Positions 1 through 10,597 of a stretch of 64,000 nucleotides of DNA are shown piece by piece. Each line of letters starts with the position of its first letter. Positions within the stretch are counted from its first letter, which is position 1. Where the stretch lies: the NCBI GenBank assembly GCA_023512375.1, contig JAILZS010000001.1, positions 1 to 64,000 of the forward strand, given 5' to 3'. The notes under the pieces are model-generated. The model searched no databases. It was not told the origin of the DNA and saw nothing but the letters and a program-made list of their open reading frames with translations. The DNA comes from Bacillota bacterium. Lineage in GTDB: Bacteria > Bacillota > Sulfobacillia > JAJZYS01 > JAILZS01. Made by a program: the position numbers and the translations under genes.

Positions 1-2
1 CG

Positions 3-509
3 GCGGGGGACGCCCGCCGCCGCCGCCTGGCCGAGCGCCTTCGCCCCCCCGCCGCCGCCCTGGCGGGCGCCGTGGTGGGCGCGCTGGCTGCCTGGCTGGC
101 ACTCGTCCCCGGAAGGCACCCCACCTCCGCCCCCGGCCGGCGGGTGGCCGTCCTCGCCGGACCCGGGGGGCGTGGCGGTGCCGTCTACCTGGATACCGGC
201 CTTGTGCGGGCGACCGTCTCCGTCTGGCATCTACCGCCCTTGGGTCCCGGGCGGGTGTACGAGGTGTGGTGGGTCACGCCGGCCGGGCACCGGATGGGCG
301 GAACGTTCGGCGTCGACCGCGCGGGCGACGCCACCGTCACCCTCGCCCTGCCGGAAGGTTGGCGGCAGGCGAGGGCCGTGGGGATCACCGTCGAGCCTGC
401 GCCCGGGACCCTCCTGCCGACGTCGGCCCGCGTGGTGGGGGGCGCCCTGGTCGCGCTCCCCCCGCCGGCGACGCATCGCCGAGCCGGGTCTGGGCCGCGC
501 GAGGGCTAG
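3..509 (+). CDS. Anti-sigma factor, RskA-type C-terminal domain (5' end outside window)
   Basis: The reading frame is open to the window edge, so the start lies upstream; the first in-window GTG at 72 is not needed. The visible part begins with an Arg-rich stretch, one membrane helix (LAGAVVGALAAWLALV), then an extracytoplasmic domain with the pattern YEVWWV...GTFGVD...GDATVTL...VGITVEPAPGTLLPTS. This matches the anti-sigma-K factor RskA domain, which inhibits an ECF sigma factor at the membrane and is released by proteolysis. The cytoplasmic sigma-binding part and probably the sigma factor gene itself are expected just left of the window. The stop at 507-509 is followed three bases later by the LysR gene, so the two may be cotranscribed. 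Confidence 0.8.
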   Translation, partial: AGDARRRRLAERLRPPAAALAGAVVGALAAWLALVPGRHPTSAPGRRVAVLAGPGGRGGAVYLDTGLVRATVSVWHLPPLGPGRVYEVWWVTPAGHRMGGTFGVDRAGDATVTLALPEGWRQARAVGITVEPAPGTLLPTSARVVGGALVALPPPATHRRAGSGPREG

Positions 510-512
510 CGG

Positions 513-1433
513 GTGGAGGAGCGGCTCACCGCGTTCTTGGCCGTCGCCCGCAGCGGCCGCGTGAGCGAGGCGGCGCGCCGTCTCCACCTCGCCGTGTCGA
601 GCGTCTCACACGACATCGCCTCGCTTGAGGCCGACTTCGGGGCGCGGCTCTTCGTCCGCACCAACCGCGGTATGGTGCTCACACCGGCAGGCCGCACCCT
701 GTTGGGCTACGCGGAGGCGATCGAGGCCGAATGGCGTCGGGCCTTCCGGGAGGTGCGCAGGACGACGAGCGGTCAGACGTCGGTACACCTGGCCGCGAGC
801 CACACCGCGGTGGACGTCTTCCTGCCCGCGCCGCTCGGCCGTTTCCGCCGCGAGCACCCCGACGTGCGCGTCACCGTGACCATGGCGAACAGTGCCACCG
901 TGCTGAACCAGGTCGAGAGCGGGCAGGTGGACTTCGGCCTGGTCGAAGGCCGCCTCGGCGCCCGCCGCCTGGGCGTCACCGCCCTATGGCAGGACGAGCT
1001 CGCCCTCGCCGTATCCAGCCGCCACCCCTGGGCGGCGCGCGACCAGGTCACCCTGGACGAGCTGGCCGCGGCCGACGTCATCCTGCGCGAGGAGGGGAGC
1101 GGCACCCGGCGCGTGCTGGAGACCGCCCTCCACCACGCCGGCCGCGACCTCAGCTACCTGCGTGTGGTGATGGAGCTCTCCTCCCTGCGGGCGATCGTGG
1201 CCATGGTCGCCCACGGCGTCGGCGTGAGCGTGCTGTCGCGACGGCTTGGCCTGCCCGACCCGGCCGGCACCCCCGCCGTGGCGTTCGTGCCGGTGGCCGG
1301 CCTGCGCCTGAGGCGCGAGATCGACCTTGTGGCGCGCGCCGGCGAGGAGCCGGGCGATGCGGTCAGGGCGCTCGTCCGCCATCTCGAGGCGGCCGCCGCC
1401 GCCGACCGGCGCCGTAGCCGCGCCCGCCCGTAG
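513..1433 (+). CDS. LysR-family transcriptional regulator
   Basis: 306 aa, the usual LysR length. An N-terminal winged helix-turn-helix (about residues 3-60, recognition region around SEAARRLHLAVSSVSHDI) is followed by a periplasmic-binding-protein-like effector domain (about 88-295). The GTG start is preceded by GAGGG at 501-505 with 7-base spacing. LysR proteins normally control a neighbouring gene; the TDT-family exporter that follows 102 bases downstream on the same strand is the obvious candidate target, but LysR targets are more often divergent, so this is only a suggestion. The effector cannot be read from sequence. Confidence 0.9.
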   Translation: MEERLTAFLAVARSGRVSEAARRLHLAVSSVSHDIASLEADFGARLFVRTNRGMVLTPAGRTLLGYAEAIEAEWRRAFREVRRTTSGQTSVHLAASHTAVDVFLPAPLGRFRREHPDVRVTVTMANSATVLNQVESGQVDFGLVEGRLGARRLGVTALWQDELALAVSSRHPWAARDQVTLDELAAADVILREEGSGTRRVLETALHHAGRDLSYLRVVMELSSLRAIVAMVAHGVGVSVLSRRLGLPDPAGTPAVAFVPVAGLRLRREIDLVARAGEEPGDAVRALVRHLEAAAAADRRRSRARP

Positions 1434-1535
1434 CGCAGCCGCGTTGCGAAATCCCGAAGGCGCCGAAGCGGAAGGCGGACGCTATGCCGCCGCGGCCGCG
1501 CCACACTGGGGGAAACGGCGCGGGGGTGGCGTGGC

Positions 1536-2633
1536 GTGCGCGCGCTGCGAGGGCTCGGACCGCAATGGTTCACGGTCGGCATGGGTACCGGCATCACGGC
1601 CGTGGCGGCCTACACGCTGACGGGGGCACCGCTGTGGCTGAGGCAGGCCGGCGTCGCCTTGTGGCTCGCGAACACCGCGCTGGTGGCGCTCCTCTCCTGC
1701 CTGTTCGTGCTGCGGTTGGCGCTGGAACGGGACGCGTTCGCCCGCATCCTGCACGACCCCGTGCAGTCCATGTTCCTGGGCGCCATCCCGATGGCCCTGG
1801 CCACCGTGGTGAACGGCTTCGTCGACATGGGGCGGCCGCTCATGGGACTGGCGGCGATCGCCGCGGCCGAGCGCCTGTGGCTCGCCGACGTGGTCCTTGC
1901 CCTCGCCTCGGCGGTCGTCGTCCCCTACGCCATGTTCGTCTCCCACGACCATCGGCTGGAGCGCATGACCGGCATCTGGCTCATGCCGTTCGTGCCGCCG
2001 GAGGTGGCGGCCGCCAGCGCCAGCCTGCTCCTGCCGCACGTCGCGGACCGGGCGGCGCAGGGGGCCCTTCTCACCGCCGGCCTGGTGCTTTGGGCCCTGA
2101 GCGTGCCCGTCGCCTTCCTCCTCCTGGGGGTCCTCCTCCTGCGGTTGGCGCTCCACCACCTGCCGCCGCGCGAGCTGGCGATCTCCACCTGGATCACGCT
2201 CGGCACCCTGGGCACCGGCATCCTGGGCATGGTGGGACTGGGCGGCTCCATGCCGAACGCCTTCGGCGCGCTCGGCCACACCATGGCCGGCGCCGCCGTG
2301 CTCGTCGCCACGGCCCTGTGGGGACTGGGCCTGTGGTGGCTCGCTATGAGCCTGGCCCTCACGGTGCACCAGGCGCGCCGCGGCCTCCCCTTCAACCTCG
2401 GCTGGTGGGGGCTCACCTTCCCCCTCGGCGTCTTCGCCGCCGGCACCAACCTTTTGGCCGCCCGCCTGGGCGTCGGCTGGGTGGCGGCGGTGGCCGTCGC
2501 CCTGTTCGTCCTCCTCGCCGCCTTCTGGACGATGGTCGCCGCCCGCACCCTCGCCCTGCTCGTCCGCTCCGCGGGGGGGCGGTGGGCGCGCGCCGGGTCG
2601 CCTGCGGGCGCCGCCGCGGCCGAGGCGGACTGA
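1536..2633 (+). CDS. TDT-family (SLAC1/Mae1/Ssu1-like) anion transporter
   Basis: 365 aa with about ten hydrophobic helices, the number expected for the tellurite-resistance/dicarboxylate transporter family. The N-terminal WFTVGMGTGI and the HDPVQSMFLGAIPMA stretch near residue 70 resemble the Mae1/Ssu1 branch, whose members move malate or sulfite across the cytoplasmic membrane. The GTG at 1536 is chosen because the protein then begins directly at the family start; GTG at 1531 is in another frame. Which anion is carried is unknown. A sulfite or organic acid export role would fit a LysR neighbour, but nothing in the sequence decides it. The gene converges on mntH with only 16 bases between stops. 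Confidence 0.82.
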   Translation: MRALRGLGPQWFTVGMGTGITAVAAYTLTGAPLWLRQAGVALWLANTALVALLSCLFVLRLALERDAFARILHDPVQSMFLGAIPMALATVVNGFVDMGRPLMGLAAIAAAERLWLADVVLALASAVVVPYAMFVSHDHRLERMTGIWLMPFVPPEVAAASASLLLPHVADRAAQGALLTAGLVLWALSVPVAFLLLGVLLLRLALHHLPPRELAISTWITLGTLGTGILGMVGLGGSMPNAFGALGHTMAGAAVLVATALWGLGLWWLAMSLALTVHQARRGLPFNLGWWGLTFPLGVFAAGTNLLAARLGVGWVAAVAVALFVLLAAFWTMVAARTLALLVRSAGGRWARAGSPAGAAAAEAD

Positions 2634-2643
2634 GGCCGGGAGG

Positions 2644-2658
2644 GGCCGGTCACCGGCC
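2644..2658. terminator. Possible bidirectional hairpin between convergent genes
   Basis: GGCCGG-TCA-CCGGCC forms a perfect six-pair stem in the 16-base gap between the TDT gene and mntH, and its loop holds the mntH stop codon. There is no T-run on either side, so it is not a textbook intrinsic terminator. It is placed where a shared terminator would be expected. Confidence 0.3.
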
Positions 2659-3972
2659 GGAAAGGCCGAACGGAAGCGTGAGGCCGAACGTCTCCCACAA
2701 CAGGAGGGCGTTGAGGAGCGCGACGGCGCCGGTGCCGAGCGCCGCCGCGCGCCCGGTCCAGGGGTCGTTCACCATGGCCCCCATGACGTCGCGGCGGTTG
2801 GTGAAGGCGGTGAGGGCGAGGAGGGGGATGGGCAGGACCAGGCTGAGGATCACCTGGCTCGTCACCAGTGCCGCCGTCGGGTTCGCCCCCAGGGCGACGA
2901 CCAGCACGGTGGGGACCATGGTGATGAGCCGACGCAGCTCCAGGGGGATGCGGAAGCCGACGAACCCCTGCATGATCATCTGGCCGGCCATCGTGCCGAC
3001 GGCGGAGCTGGACAGTCCCGAGGCCAGGAGCGAGACGAGGAAGACGCCGGCGGCCGCTCCGCCCAGGAGGGGCTTGAGCGTGCGGTAGGCGCCGGTGATG
3101 CCGATGGCAGCCGCTTCCCTGTGGTGGAAGACGGCCGCCGCCATGTAGAGCATGGCCATGTTGACGAGGCCGGCGATCGCCATGGCCAAGAGCACGTCGA
3201 TCTTCTCGAAACGGAAGATCCGGTGCGCTTCGGCGCGGCTGCGGGGCACGACGCGGCGCTGTGTCAACCCCGAGTGCAGGTACACGGCGTGGGGCATGAC
3301 GGTGGCGCCGACGATGCCCACGGCGAGGAAGAGGCTGGCGCGGCCTCCCACCCAGGGCACGACGGAGTGGTAGAGCACCTGCCCTAGGGCAGGCCGGGAG
3401 AGCACGGTCTCCACCAGGTAACTCAGGGCGATGACGCCCACGAGGGCACCGATCAGCGCCTCGATCGGCCGAAAGCCGTAGCGCTCGAGCGACAGCACGG
3501 CGTAGGTGGCAAGCCCCGTCACCCCGGTGGCGTACAGAAGGGGGAGGTGGAAGAGGAGGTTCAGGCCGAGGCTGGCGCCGAGGAACTCCGCCAGATCGGT
3601 CGCCATGGCCGCGATCTCGCTCGCCGCCCACATGCCGTAGACCGTCCTCCGGTCGAGGTACTGGCGACAGATCTCCGGCAGGCTTCGGCCCGTGGCGATA
3701 CCCAGTTTGGCGGACAGCGTCTGGAACCCCATGGCCAGGAGGTTGGCCGCCACGACCACCCACAGGAGGCGGTAGCCGAATGCGCTTCCGCCCTGGATGT
3801 CGGCGGCGAAGTTGCCCGGGTCGACGTAGGCGACGGCCGCGATGAAGGCGGGGCCCAGAAACGGAAGCACCCGAGCGGGCCCGCGCCGTTCGCCCGCCAA
3901 GACGGCCTGGGCCGAGGCGGCCGTCCGCACGGTGAGCTGCTGCGGCGACCGGAACACGAGGGGAACCTGCAC
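2650..3972 (-). CDS. mntH: NRAMP-family Mn2+/Fe2+ transporter MntH
   Basis: 440 aa with eleven or so membrane helices. The NRAMP signature DPGN at residues 51-54 (Asp51 and Asn54 as metal ligands) and the TM6 motif MPH at 226-228 are both present; the Met is typical of manganese/iron importers rather than of magnesium or aluminium variants. It takes up divalent metal with protons across the cytoplasmic membrane. The GTG start is preceded by AGGAAGG at an 11-base distance, somewhat long, so a slightly different start is possible. The roughly 240-base leader upstream is rich in inverted repeats. No regulator gene such as mntR is adjacent. Confidence 0.93.
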   Translation of the reverse strand: MQVPLVFRSPQQLTVRTAASAQAVLAGERRGPARVLPFLGPAFIAAVAYVDPGNFAADIQGGSAFGYRLLWVVVAANLLAMGFQTLSAKLGIATGRSLPEICRQYLDRRTVYGMWAASEIAAMATDLAEFLGASLGLNLLFHLPLLYATGVTGLATYAVLSLERYGFRPIEALIGALVGVIALSYLVETVLSRPALGQVLYHSVVPWVGGRASLFLAVGIVGATVMPHAVYLHSGLTQRRVVPRSRAEAHRIFRFEKIDVLLAMAIAGLVNMAMLYMAAAVFHHREAAAIGITGAYRTLKPLLGGAAAGVFLVSLLASGLSSSAVGTMAGQMIMQGFVGFRIPLELRRLITMVPTVLVVALGANPTAALVTSQVILSLVLPIPLLALTAFTNRRDVMGAMVNDPWTGRAAALGTGAVALLNALLLWETFGLTLPFGLSGR

Positions 3973-4218
3973 CTTAGGCGCACCCTTCCTGCGGCGATCC
4001 GTGTGCGCCGCCCCAGACCCGGGGTACCCCCGGTCGGGCTCACCCGGGCTGCGGGCCGGGGCGGCTTGCGCCCGGGTCGTCGGGGCTCACACAGTTAGCC
4101 CGGGCGACCCAACGTATGGGCGCTCCGGGGGAGGGGTGCGGGGCGAGGACCCGGCCGGACGTACGGCGCAGGGCAAGAAGGGGCGGCCGCACGAGAGGCC
4201 TCGGCCGTTGCGGGCCGC
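3973..4218 (-). promoter_or_regulatory. Hairpin-rich leader region upstream of mntH
   Basis: This 246-base gap carries no plausible gene. It holds several GC-rich inverted repeats, including GGGGTACCCC at 4021-4030 flanked by further complementary C and G bases, and repeated CCCGGG blocks. Manganese transporter genes are often preceded by a yybP-ykoY riboswitch or an MntR operator, but I could match neither consensus by eye and found no convincing -35/-10 pair. Reported as a region to test, not as an identified element. Confidence 0.3.
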
Positions 4219-4905
4219 TTAGGGATACGGGCCGTCGCCGTGCCCCGGGCGGGACGCCGGCAGCAGGGGGGCGCGCAGCGGGGGGCCGAGTACGCCGCCG
4301 TTGGCGTGGGTGACCCCCGCCTCCGCCAACGCCCCCGCCAGGCGCCGGCTCGACACGGCGCGGGCGACGGTGGCCGCCCGGCCCCGCCCCAGGGCGGCGA
4401 GGTCGCGCAACCAGGGCGCCGGCGCCCGGTCCGGGACCGGCGCCAGGAGCACCATGTCGCCCGCCCTCAGGGAGAGGCGGTCGATCGCCGAGCGGTGCAG
4501 GTAGGGCTCGCCTGCAGCCGCCAAGCGGTAGCCCGCCTCGGCCACGCGCTGGGCGGACTCGGCGACGAAGCCGGCGGGCGCCACCGGTACCGCCACCTCG
4601 GTGCGCGGGCGGCGCTCGCAAGCGGCCAGGAGTTCCAGCAGGCGTTCGGCGTCGTCCGCCGACCGTACCGCCCAGGGAAGGACGACGACCGGCCCCAGGG
4701 AAGCGCTCGCCTTCAGGCAGGACCGCACCTGGTGCACCGCTCCCTCCCCCGCGGGCGGCGAGGGCCGCAGGCGGGGGTGACCGTGGTCGCCGATCGGCCC
4801 CAGCGTCAGCTCCCAGGCGCTGGGACCGCGCTGGGCCCCCCCGCCCCCGCCGAGAGGGAAGATCGGCCACGCCCAAAGCTCCGGCCCGGGCCGCGTGGGG
4901 CTCAT
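4219..4905 (-). CDS. Hypothetical protein translationally coupled to the ThyX-like gene
   Basis: 228 aa, not recognised. Its ATG overlaps the stop of the upstream ThyX-like gene in an ATGA (4902-4905), so the two are very likely translated together. It starts with a low-complexity segment rich in Gly and Pro. The middle (about residues 75-165) looks like an alternating alpha/beta fold: short hydrophobic strands (VVVLPWAV, EVAVPVAPAGF, DMVLLAPVPD) separated by amphipathic helices. There is no signal peptide, membrane helix, Cys cluster or nucleotide-binding loop. Near the C-terminus ALAEAGVTHANGGVLGPPL may be a conserved loop. The coupling suggests a role in the same nucleotide or flavin process as its partner, which is inference only. 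Confidence 0.65.
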   Translation of the reverse strand: MSPTRPGPELWAWPIFPLGGGGGAQRGPSAWELTLGPIGDHGHPRLRPSPPAGEGAVHQVRSCLKASASLGPVVVLPWAVRSADDAERLLELLAACERRPRTEVAVPVAPAGFVAESAQRVAEAGYRLAAAGEPYLHRSAIDRLSLRAGDMVLLAPVPDRAPAPWLRDLAALGRGRAATVARAVSSRRLAGALAEAGVTHANGGVLGPPLRAPLLPASRPGHGDGPYP

Positions 4906-6449
4906 ACCGCTTCGTCGGGGAGGGGCCGGCCGACCTCCTCCCCATAAAGGGCGCGCAGGAACGGGTGGCGCTCGGCCGCGGCCGCCACCATGGCGCGCAC
5001 GGTGCGCCGGATGTCCCACTGGGCGTTGTCCCGCAGGCGCAGCCGCACGAGATGGTCGAGCTCCCACAGGTCGAGGTCGGCCACCACCTGCCGCCGGTGG
5101 GCGTTGGTCACCACGTACGCGGCGACGGCGGGTGCGCCGGCCGCCACCATCTGCCCGTGCACGCGGGCCGCGTCGGCGCACGACGCCTCGAGCACGGCGG
5201 CCAGGCCGGCGCGGGCGACCGCCGGCGGCACGGTCACCCCGTCGCCCACCCCGGGGGGAGCGGGGAAGAGCGTCATGCCGCGGCTGTGGCGCAGGAGCTG
5301 ATGCCAGTTGGCCTCGCTGATCCGGAGGGCGAACCGGTAGCGCACGGCGCGCATGGCGGCGTGGGCCGGGGCGTGGGGTCCCGCCTTGGCGCGGCGCTCC
5401 CGCAGGAAGGCCACCGGGTCTTCCGCCCCCCCTGCCGCCGTGAGGCCAAGGGTCCGGGCCAGGGCGCGGATCGCCTCCCCGTCCTCCTCGGGCCAGGCGG
5501 ACAGGAGGCGGACATCGGCGTCCGTGCCGGCTCCCTCCGACGCCGCCCCGGCGCCGCCCGGTCCGACAGGCGCCGTCGCCGCCGGCGGCAGGAAGGGCTC
5601 GGCGTGTCGGAGCAGGGTGGGAAGCAGGCGCTCGCCTTGTTCGCGTAGGCGCATCGCCAGGTCGCGCACCTCCCCCCAGGGGCTCTCCCCCATGAGGGCG
5701 ATCGCGTCGCGCAGCGCCCTGCCGTTGGCGGTCATGCCGAGGGAGGTGCGCGTGGCCAGGGAAAGCGCGTAGCGGGCGTCCTCGAACGCCCGCCGCCGCG
5801 CCCGGCGCAGGGTGGCCGGGGCTTCCTCCCCCGGGCGGGGACGCACGGCGCCGACGTCCAGGAGGTGCGCCGCCACCCCCTCGAGCAGGCGCTCGTAGGC
5901 GTCGAAGAGGCGCTCCTGCACCGCTTCGTACTCCTGCCGGAGGTCGGCAGGGAGGGCTTCCGCCTCGGGCGGGGTCACGTATCCCCCCCGGGAGGGGCGC
6001 TGGTAGCGCTGGGAGTACTCGGTGAAGCTCAGGAAGGGGTTGGCCGTCTCCAGGGCGGCCGAGGCCAGGCGGGAGATGCCCTCGACCCCGAGGTGCACGG
6101 TGGCGTGCTCCGCCACCGAGGCGTGGCCGTAGTTCACCACCCAGCGCTCGTGGAAGGCGCGCGCCCGCTCGGCCGCGTGCCGCCACGGGGGGGAGGGCGC
6201 GCCGGCCGCACCGGCGCCGAGGTCGAGCACGTCCTGTGCCATGAGCTCGGCGAGGTTGTCCCGGAAGCTCTTGGGCGAACGGCTCACGTAGGCGAGGATG
6301 ACGGCCACCACCTCTTCGGGCAGGCCGACGATGCCGTACACCGGCCCCTCCGCGTCGGTCACGTGCGCCGCCACCGCGTCCTGCGCCCATGTCGCCACCG
6401 CCGCCGCCCCCTGCTCCGCCCGCGGCCCGCCGTCGTGCTCGCCTGCCAT
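4902..6449 (-). CDS. Tandem ThyX-like protein (FAD-dependent thymidylate synthase family)
   Basis: 515 aa, about twice a standard ThyX (220-250 aa), and made of two ThyX-like halves. The first has GHASVAEH (108-115), a degenerate signature ending SFTEYSQRY (141-149) and TANGRALRD (240-248). The second has LLRHSRG (385-391) and DNAQWDIRR (474-482). ThyX converts dUMP to dTMP with FAD and methylene-tetrahydrofolate; its RHRxxS motif and the Arg of the NGRAL-like motif bind dUMP from different subunits. Here the RHR is lost in half one and the NGRAL in half two, so the halves look complementary. The ATG at 6449 follows a GGGGGGG run; the upstream open frame is dismissed. It may be an active pseudo-dimer or a derived flavoprotein. 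Confidence 0.8.
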   Translation of the reverse strand: MAGEHDGGPRAEQGAAAVATWAQDAVAAHVTDAEGPVYGIVGLPEEVVAVILAYVSRSPKSFRDNLAELMAQDVLDLGAGAAGAPSPPWRHAAERARAFHERWVVNYGHASVAEHATVHLGVEGISRLASAALETANPFLSFTEYSQRYQRPSRGGYVTPPEAEALPADLRQEYEAVQERLFDAYERLLEGVAAHLLDVGAVRPRPGEEAPATLRRARRRAFEDARYALSLATRTSLGMTANGRALRDAIALMGESPWGEVRDLAMRLREQGERLLPTLLRHAEPFLPPAATAPVGPGGAGAASEGAGTDADVRLLSAWPEEDGEAIRALARTLGLTAAGGAEDPVAFLRERRAKAGPHAPAHAAMRAVRYRFALRISEANWHQLLRHSRGMTLFPAPPGVGDGVTVPPAVARAGLAAVLEASCADAARVHGQMVAAGAPAVAAYVVTNAHRRQVVADLDLWELDHLVRLRLRDNAQWDIRRTVRAMVAAAAERHPFLRALYGEEVGRPLPDEAV

Positions 6450-6627
6450 GGTCGCCGCCCCCCCGTCCGTCCGCTCCGCCGGTAGAGTTCGCGCCCGCCA
6501 CCCGGCATCGCCTGCCGGCGCGGGCATCTTCCGGCACGCGACAGGACTGAGGGGGGGACAAGGCGTATCCTGGCCGCATCGGCGCAGCCGATCGACCCGC
6601 ACCAGGCACCCGCCGGGAGGAATGCCC

Positions 6628-7527
6628 ATGGCCGCCCGGGCCAACCCTTGGATCGCCAGCCCGCTGACGGGCTTCGACGCCTACCGCGGCCGGGGCTGGC
6701 GGGCCTTCGCCCTGGCCGCCACCGCCCTCGCCCTCGCCGCCATGGTGGCGGTGCGCGCCCTTCAGGGCGGCGGCGGCGCCGCCACCGGCGGGGCGCTCTC
6801 CGCCCGCATCGGCAGCGCGGTCCCGCAGGCGTTCATGTCCCGCCTGCGCGACGCCGCCTTCGGCACCCTCGACTACACGGGAGGCGCCGACCCCGTGAGC
6901 CTGGGCGTGCGCGTCTCGCGCGCCGCCGGGGCGGTGGTGGACGGACCCCGCATGCTCTACGTGGGGGCCGAGTTCTGCCCGTACTGCGCGGCCGAGCGCT
7001 GGTCCCTCGTCCTCACCCTGCTCCGCTTCGGCCGCCTGAGCGGCCTGAGGTACATGGCGTCGAGCGCCACCGACCAGTTTCCCAACACGCCCACCTTCAC
7101 GTTCTACGGCGCCGACTACACGAGCCCGTACCTGCGCTTCACGTCCGTGGAGACGGCGGGTCGCAGCCCCACGACCCCCCTGCAGCCCCTGCGCGGCCAG
7201 CCCCTGAAGACCTTCCGGAAGTACGACAACACGCCCTATGTGCCGAGCCAAGCGGCCGGCCAGATCCCCTTCCTCGACGTGGCGGACCGCTACGTCTGGG
7301 TGGGCGCGCCCCTCCTTCCGGACCAGATCCAGCACGAGACGTGGGACCAGATCCTCCGGGGGCTGGCGGCCGTGGGCCGGGGCGGCAGCGCCAACGCGAA
7401 CATCGGCTCCATCGTGCGCGCCGCCAACATCTTCACGGCCGCGGTGTGCAGCGCCGACGGCGGCCAGCCCGCGGCGGTGTGCAGCGCGCCCGGCGTGGTG
7501 GCGGCGAAGGGCGGGTTGCCGCGATGA
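6628..7527 (+). CDS. DUF929-type thioredoxin-like membrane-anchored protein
   Basis: 299 aa. An N-terminal membrane anchor (about residues 27-45) is followed by an exported domain with [12 protein letters not shown], where Cys117 and Cys120 form a CPYC redox motif. The downstream pattern ([28 protein letters not shown]) fits DUF929, a family known to me mainly from thermoacidophiles and related high-temperature bacteria. It probably acts as the thiol oxidase or isomerase partner of the VKOR homologue encoded next, with which it shares an ATGA overlap. The ATG at 6628 lies 7 bases after GGGAGG; ATG at 6622 would be too close. The exact reaction is inferred from motif and context. Confidence 0.82.
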   Translation: MAARANPWIASPLTGFDAYRGRGWRAFALAATALALAAMVAVRALQGGGGAATGGALSARIGSAVPQAFMSRLRDAAFGTLDYTGGADPVSLGVRVSRAAGAVVDGPRMLYVGAEFCPYCAAERWSLVLTLLRFGRLSGLRYMASSATDQFPNTPTFTFYGADYTSPYLRFTSVETAGRSPTTPLQPLRGQPLKTFRKYDNTPYVPSQAAGQIPFLDVADRYVWVGAPLLPDQIQHETWDQILRGLAAVGRGGSANANIGSIVRAANIFTAAVCSADGGQPAAVCSAPGVVAAKGGLPR

Positions 7528-8117
7528 ACGACGCCCAGCGCCCCGCCGCGCCCCTGCGCCCCCTCGTGCAGCGCCTCACCGAGGAGGTGGACGCCCGGCG
7601 CTTTCCCTACCGGCTGGCCGTCGCCGCCGTCGGCGCCGCCGTCTCCGTCTACCTGACGGTGCTCCACTACGCCTCCGTCGCCCCGGTCGGCTGTCCGGAG
7701 GGCAGCCTGGTGAACTGCCTCGCCGTCCTTACGAGCCCGGAGGCGACGTTCCTCGGCCTGCCGGTGGCGCTGTACGGGCTCGTCTTCTTCGCCGGCGCCC
7801 TGTTCACGCTGTATGTGCGCCGGCGCGCCTCCTCCCCCCTGTGGTCGGAGGCGGCGCTCGTCTGGGCCCTGGGCGGGGCGGCTGTGGTGCTCGTGCTCGT
7901 GTACACCGAGCTGTTCGTCGTCGGGCGCATCTGCCTGTGGTGCAGCTTCACCCACGCCCTCGCCCTGGGATGGTTCGCGCTCGAGCTGTGGCCCGGCCCG
8001 GAGAGCGGGGACGACGCCCGCGCAGAGGCGCGGCGCCGGGCGCGGCGCGATGCCGAGCAGGCGGAGCGCGCCGCGCGCGCGAAGAACCGGCCCCGGGGTT
8101 CGGGGCCGGCGCGGTAG
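7524..8117 (+). CDS. Vitamin K epoxide reductase (VKOR) family protein
   Basis: 197 aa with four to five membrane helices and four cysteines in the VKOR arrangement: Cys57 and Cys65 in the first periplasmic loop, and CLWC at 137-140 next to the quinone site. Bacterial VKOR homologues do the job of DsbB, passing electrons from a thioredoxin-like partner to quinone. The start codon overlaps the stop of the DUF929 gene, so the pair most likely forms an oxidative folding module on the outer face of the membrane. The C-terminal 40 residues are a charged Arg/Ala-rich tail with no assigned function. Confidence 0.88.
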   Translation: MNDAQRPAAPLRPLVQRLTEEVDARRFPYRLAVAAVGAAVSVYLTVLHYASVAPVGCPEGSLVNCLAVLTSPEATFLGLPVALYGLVFFAGALFTLYVRRRASSPLWSEAALVWALGGAAVVLVLVYTELFVVGRICLWCSFTHALALGWFALELWPGPESGDDARAEARRRARRDAEQAERAARAKNRPRGSGPAR

Positions 8118-8144
8118 GAAGGGCAGCCGGTGGGCGGGCGGCGG

Positions 8145-9136
8145 CTAACCGACGTCCCCGTCCTCCTCCCCCAAGAGGGCGAGGAGGATGGCCGCTTCCA
8201 CCCACAGCCGGTTGTGCGCTTCGGGCAGGACGAGGGAACGCGGCCCGTCGATCACCTCGGCGGCCACCTCTTCGCCCCGGTGGGCGGGCAGGCAGTGGAG
8301 GAAGACGGCGTCCTGGGCGGCGCGGGCGAACAGCTCCGGCGTCACGGCGTAGGGGGCGAAGACCTGCCGGCGCGCCTCGGCTTCCTGCTCCTGTCCCATG
8401 GAGGCCCACACGTCGGTGATCACCGCCCGCGCCCCGGCCACGGCCGCGTGGGGGTCGTGTCCCACCGTCAGGCGCGCCCCCGTCGCCGCCGCCAGGCGGC
8501 GGGCTAGGGCCAGGGCGCCGGCGTCCGGCTCGTACCCCGGGGGCGTGGCGACCCGCAGGTCCATGCCGCACAACGCGGCGCCCACGAGGTAGGAGTTGGC
8601 CATGTTGTTGCCGTCGCCCACGTACGCCGCCGCCAGGCCCCCAAGCTGGCCGAAGCGGTCCTCCAGCGTGAGCCAGTCGGCCACCACCTGCGTGGGGTGG
8701 GCAAGGTCCGTGAGGGCGTTGACGACCGGCACGTCGGCCGCCGCCGCCCACCGCTCCACCTCGGCGTGGGCGTAGGTGCGCACGACGATGGCGTCTACGT
8801 AGCCCGAGAGGACGCGGGCCGTGTCCTCGATCGACTCGCCGCGTGCGATCTGGATGTCCCCCTCCCGCAAGAAGAGGCTCGTGGCGCCCAGACGGGCGGC
8901 GGCCGACTCGAACGTCACCCGCGTGCGGGTCGACGCCTTGCGGAAGAACAGGGCCACGACGCGCCCCTCGAGGGCGTGCCGGACGTCGGCGGCGCGCGTC
9001 GTGCGCAGGTGACGCGCCAGGTCGAGAAGGGCGCGCACCCCGGTCGGGCCGAGGTCGTCGAGCTCGAGCAGGTCGCGCCCCCGGAGGTCGGCCGCCGCCG
9101 GGAGCGGGGTGTGCGTCTTGCCGCGGGCGAGAGCCA

Positions 9137-9137
<1 letters not shown>
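8145..9137 (-). CDS. argF: Ornithine carbamoyltransferase
   Basis: 330 aa, normal size. It joins carbamoyl phosphate and ornithine to give citrulline, in the cytoplasm. Carbamoyl-phosphate motif STRTR at 69-73, HPTQ at 147-150, DVWASMGQE in the ornithine domain and HCLPAHRGEEV near residue 280 are all intact; the last motif marks ornithine rather than aspartate transcarbamylase. It is the last gene of argG-argH-argF, and its ATG shares one base with the argH stop (TGATG). Having argF last and argG first is less usual than argF-argG-argH, but all three lie close together on one strand. Confidence 0.95.

Positions 9138-10586
<1,449 letters not shown>

Positions 10587-10597
<11 letters not shown>

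Noticed and set aside
3973-4218. yybP-ykoY manganese riboswitch
   Set aside because: The region is structured, but the conserved sequence of that riboswitch could not be aligned by eye, so I did not name it.
4219-7335. 1038-codon minus-strand frame running through the ThyX-like gene
   Set aside because: Only its last 228 codons, from ATG 4905, have proper coding character; the remainder is an alternative frame of the ThyX-like gene and the DUF929 gene.
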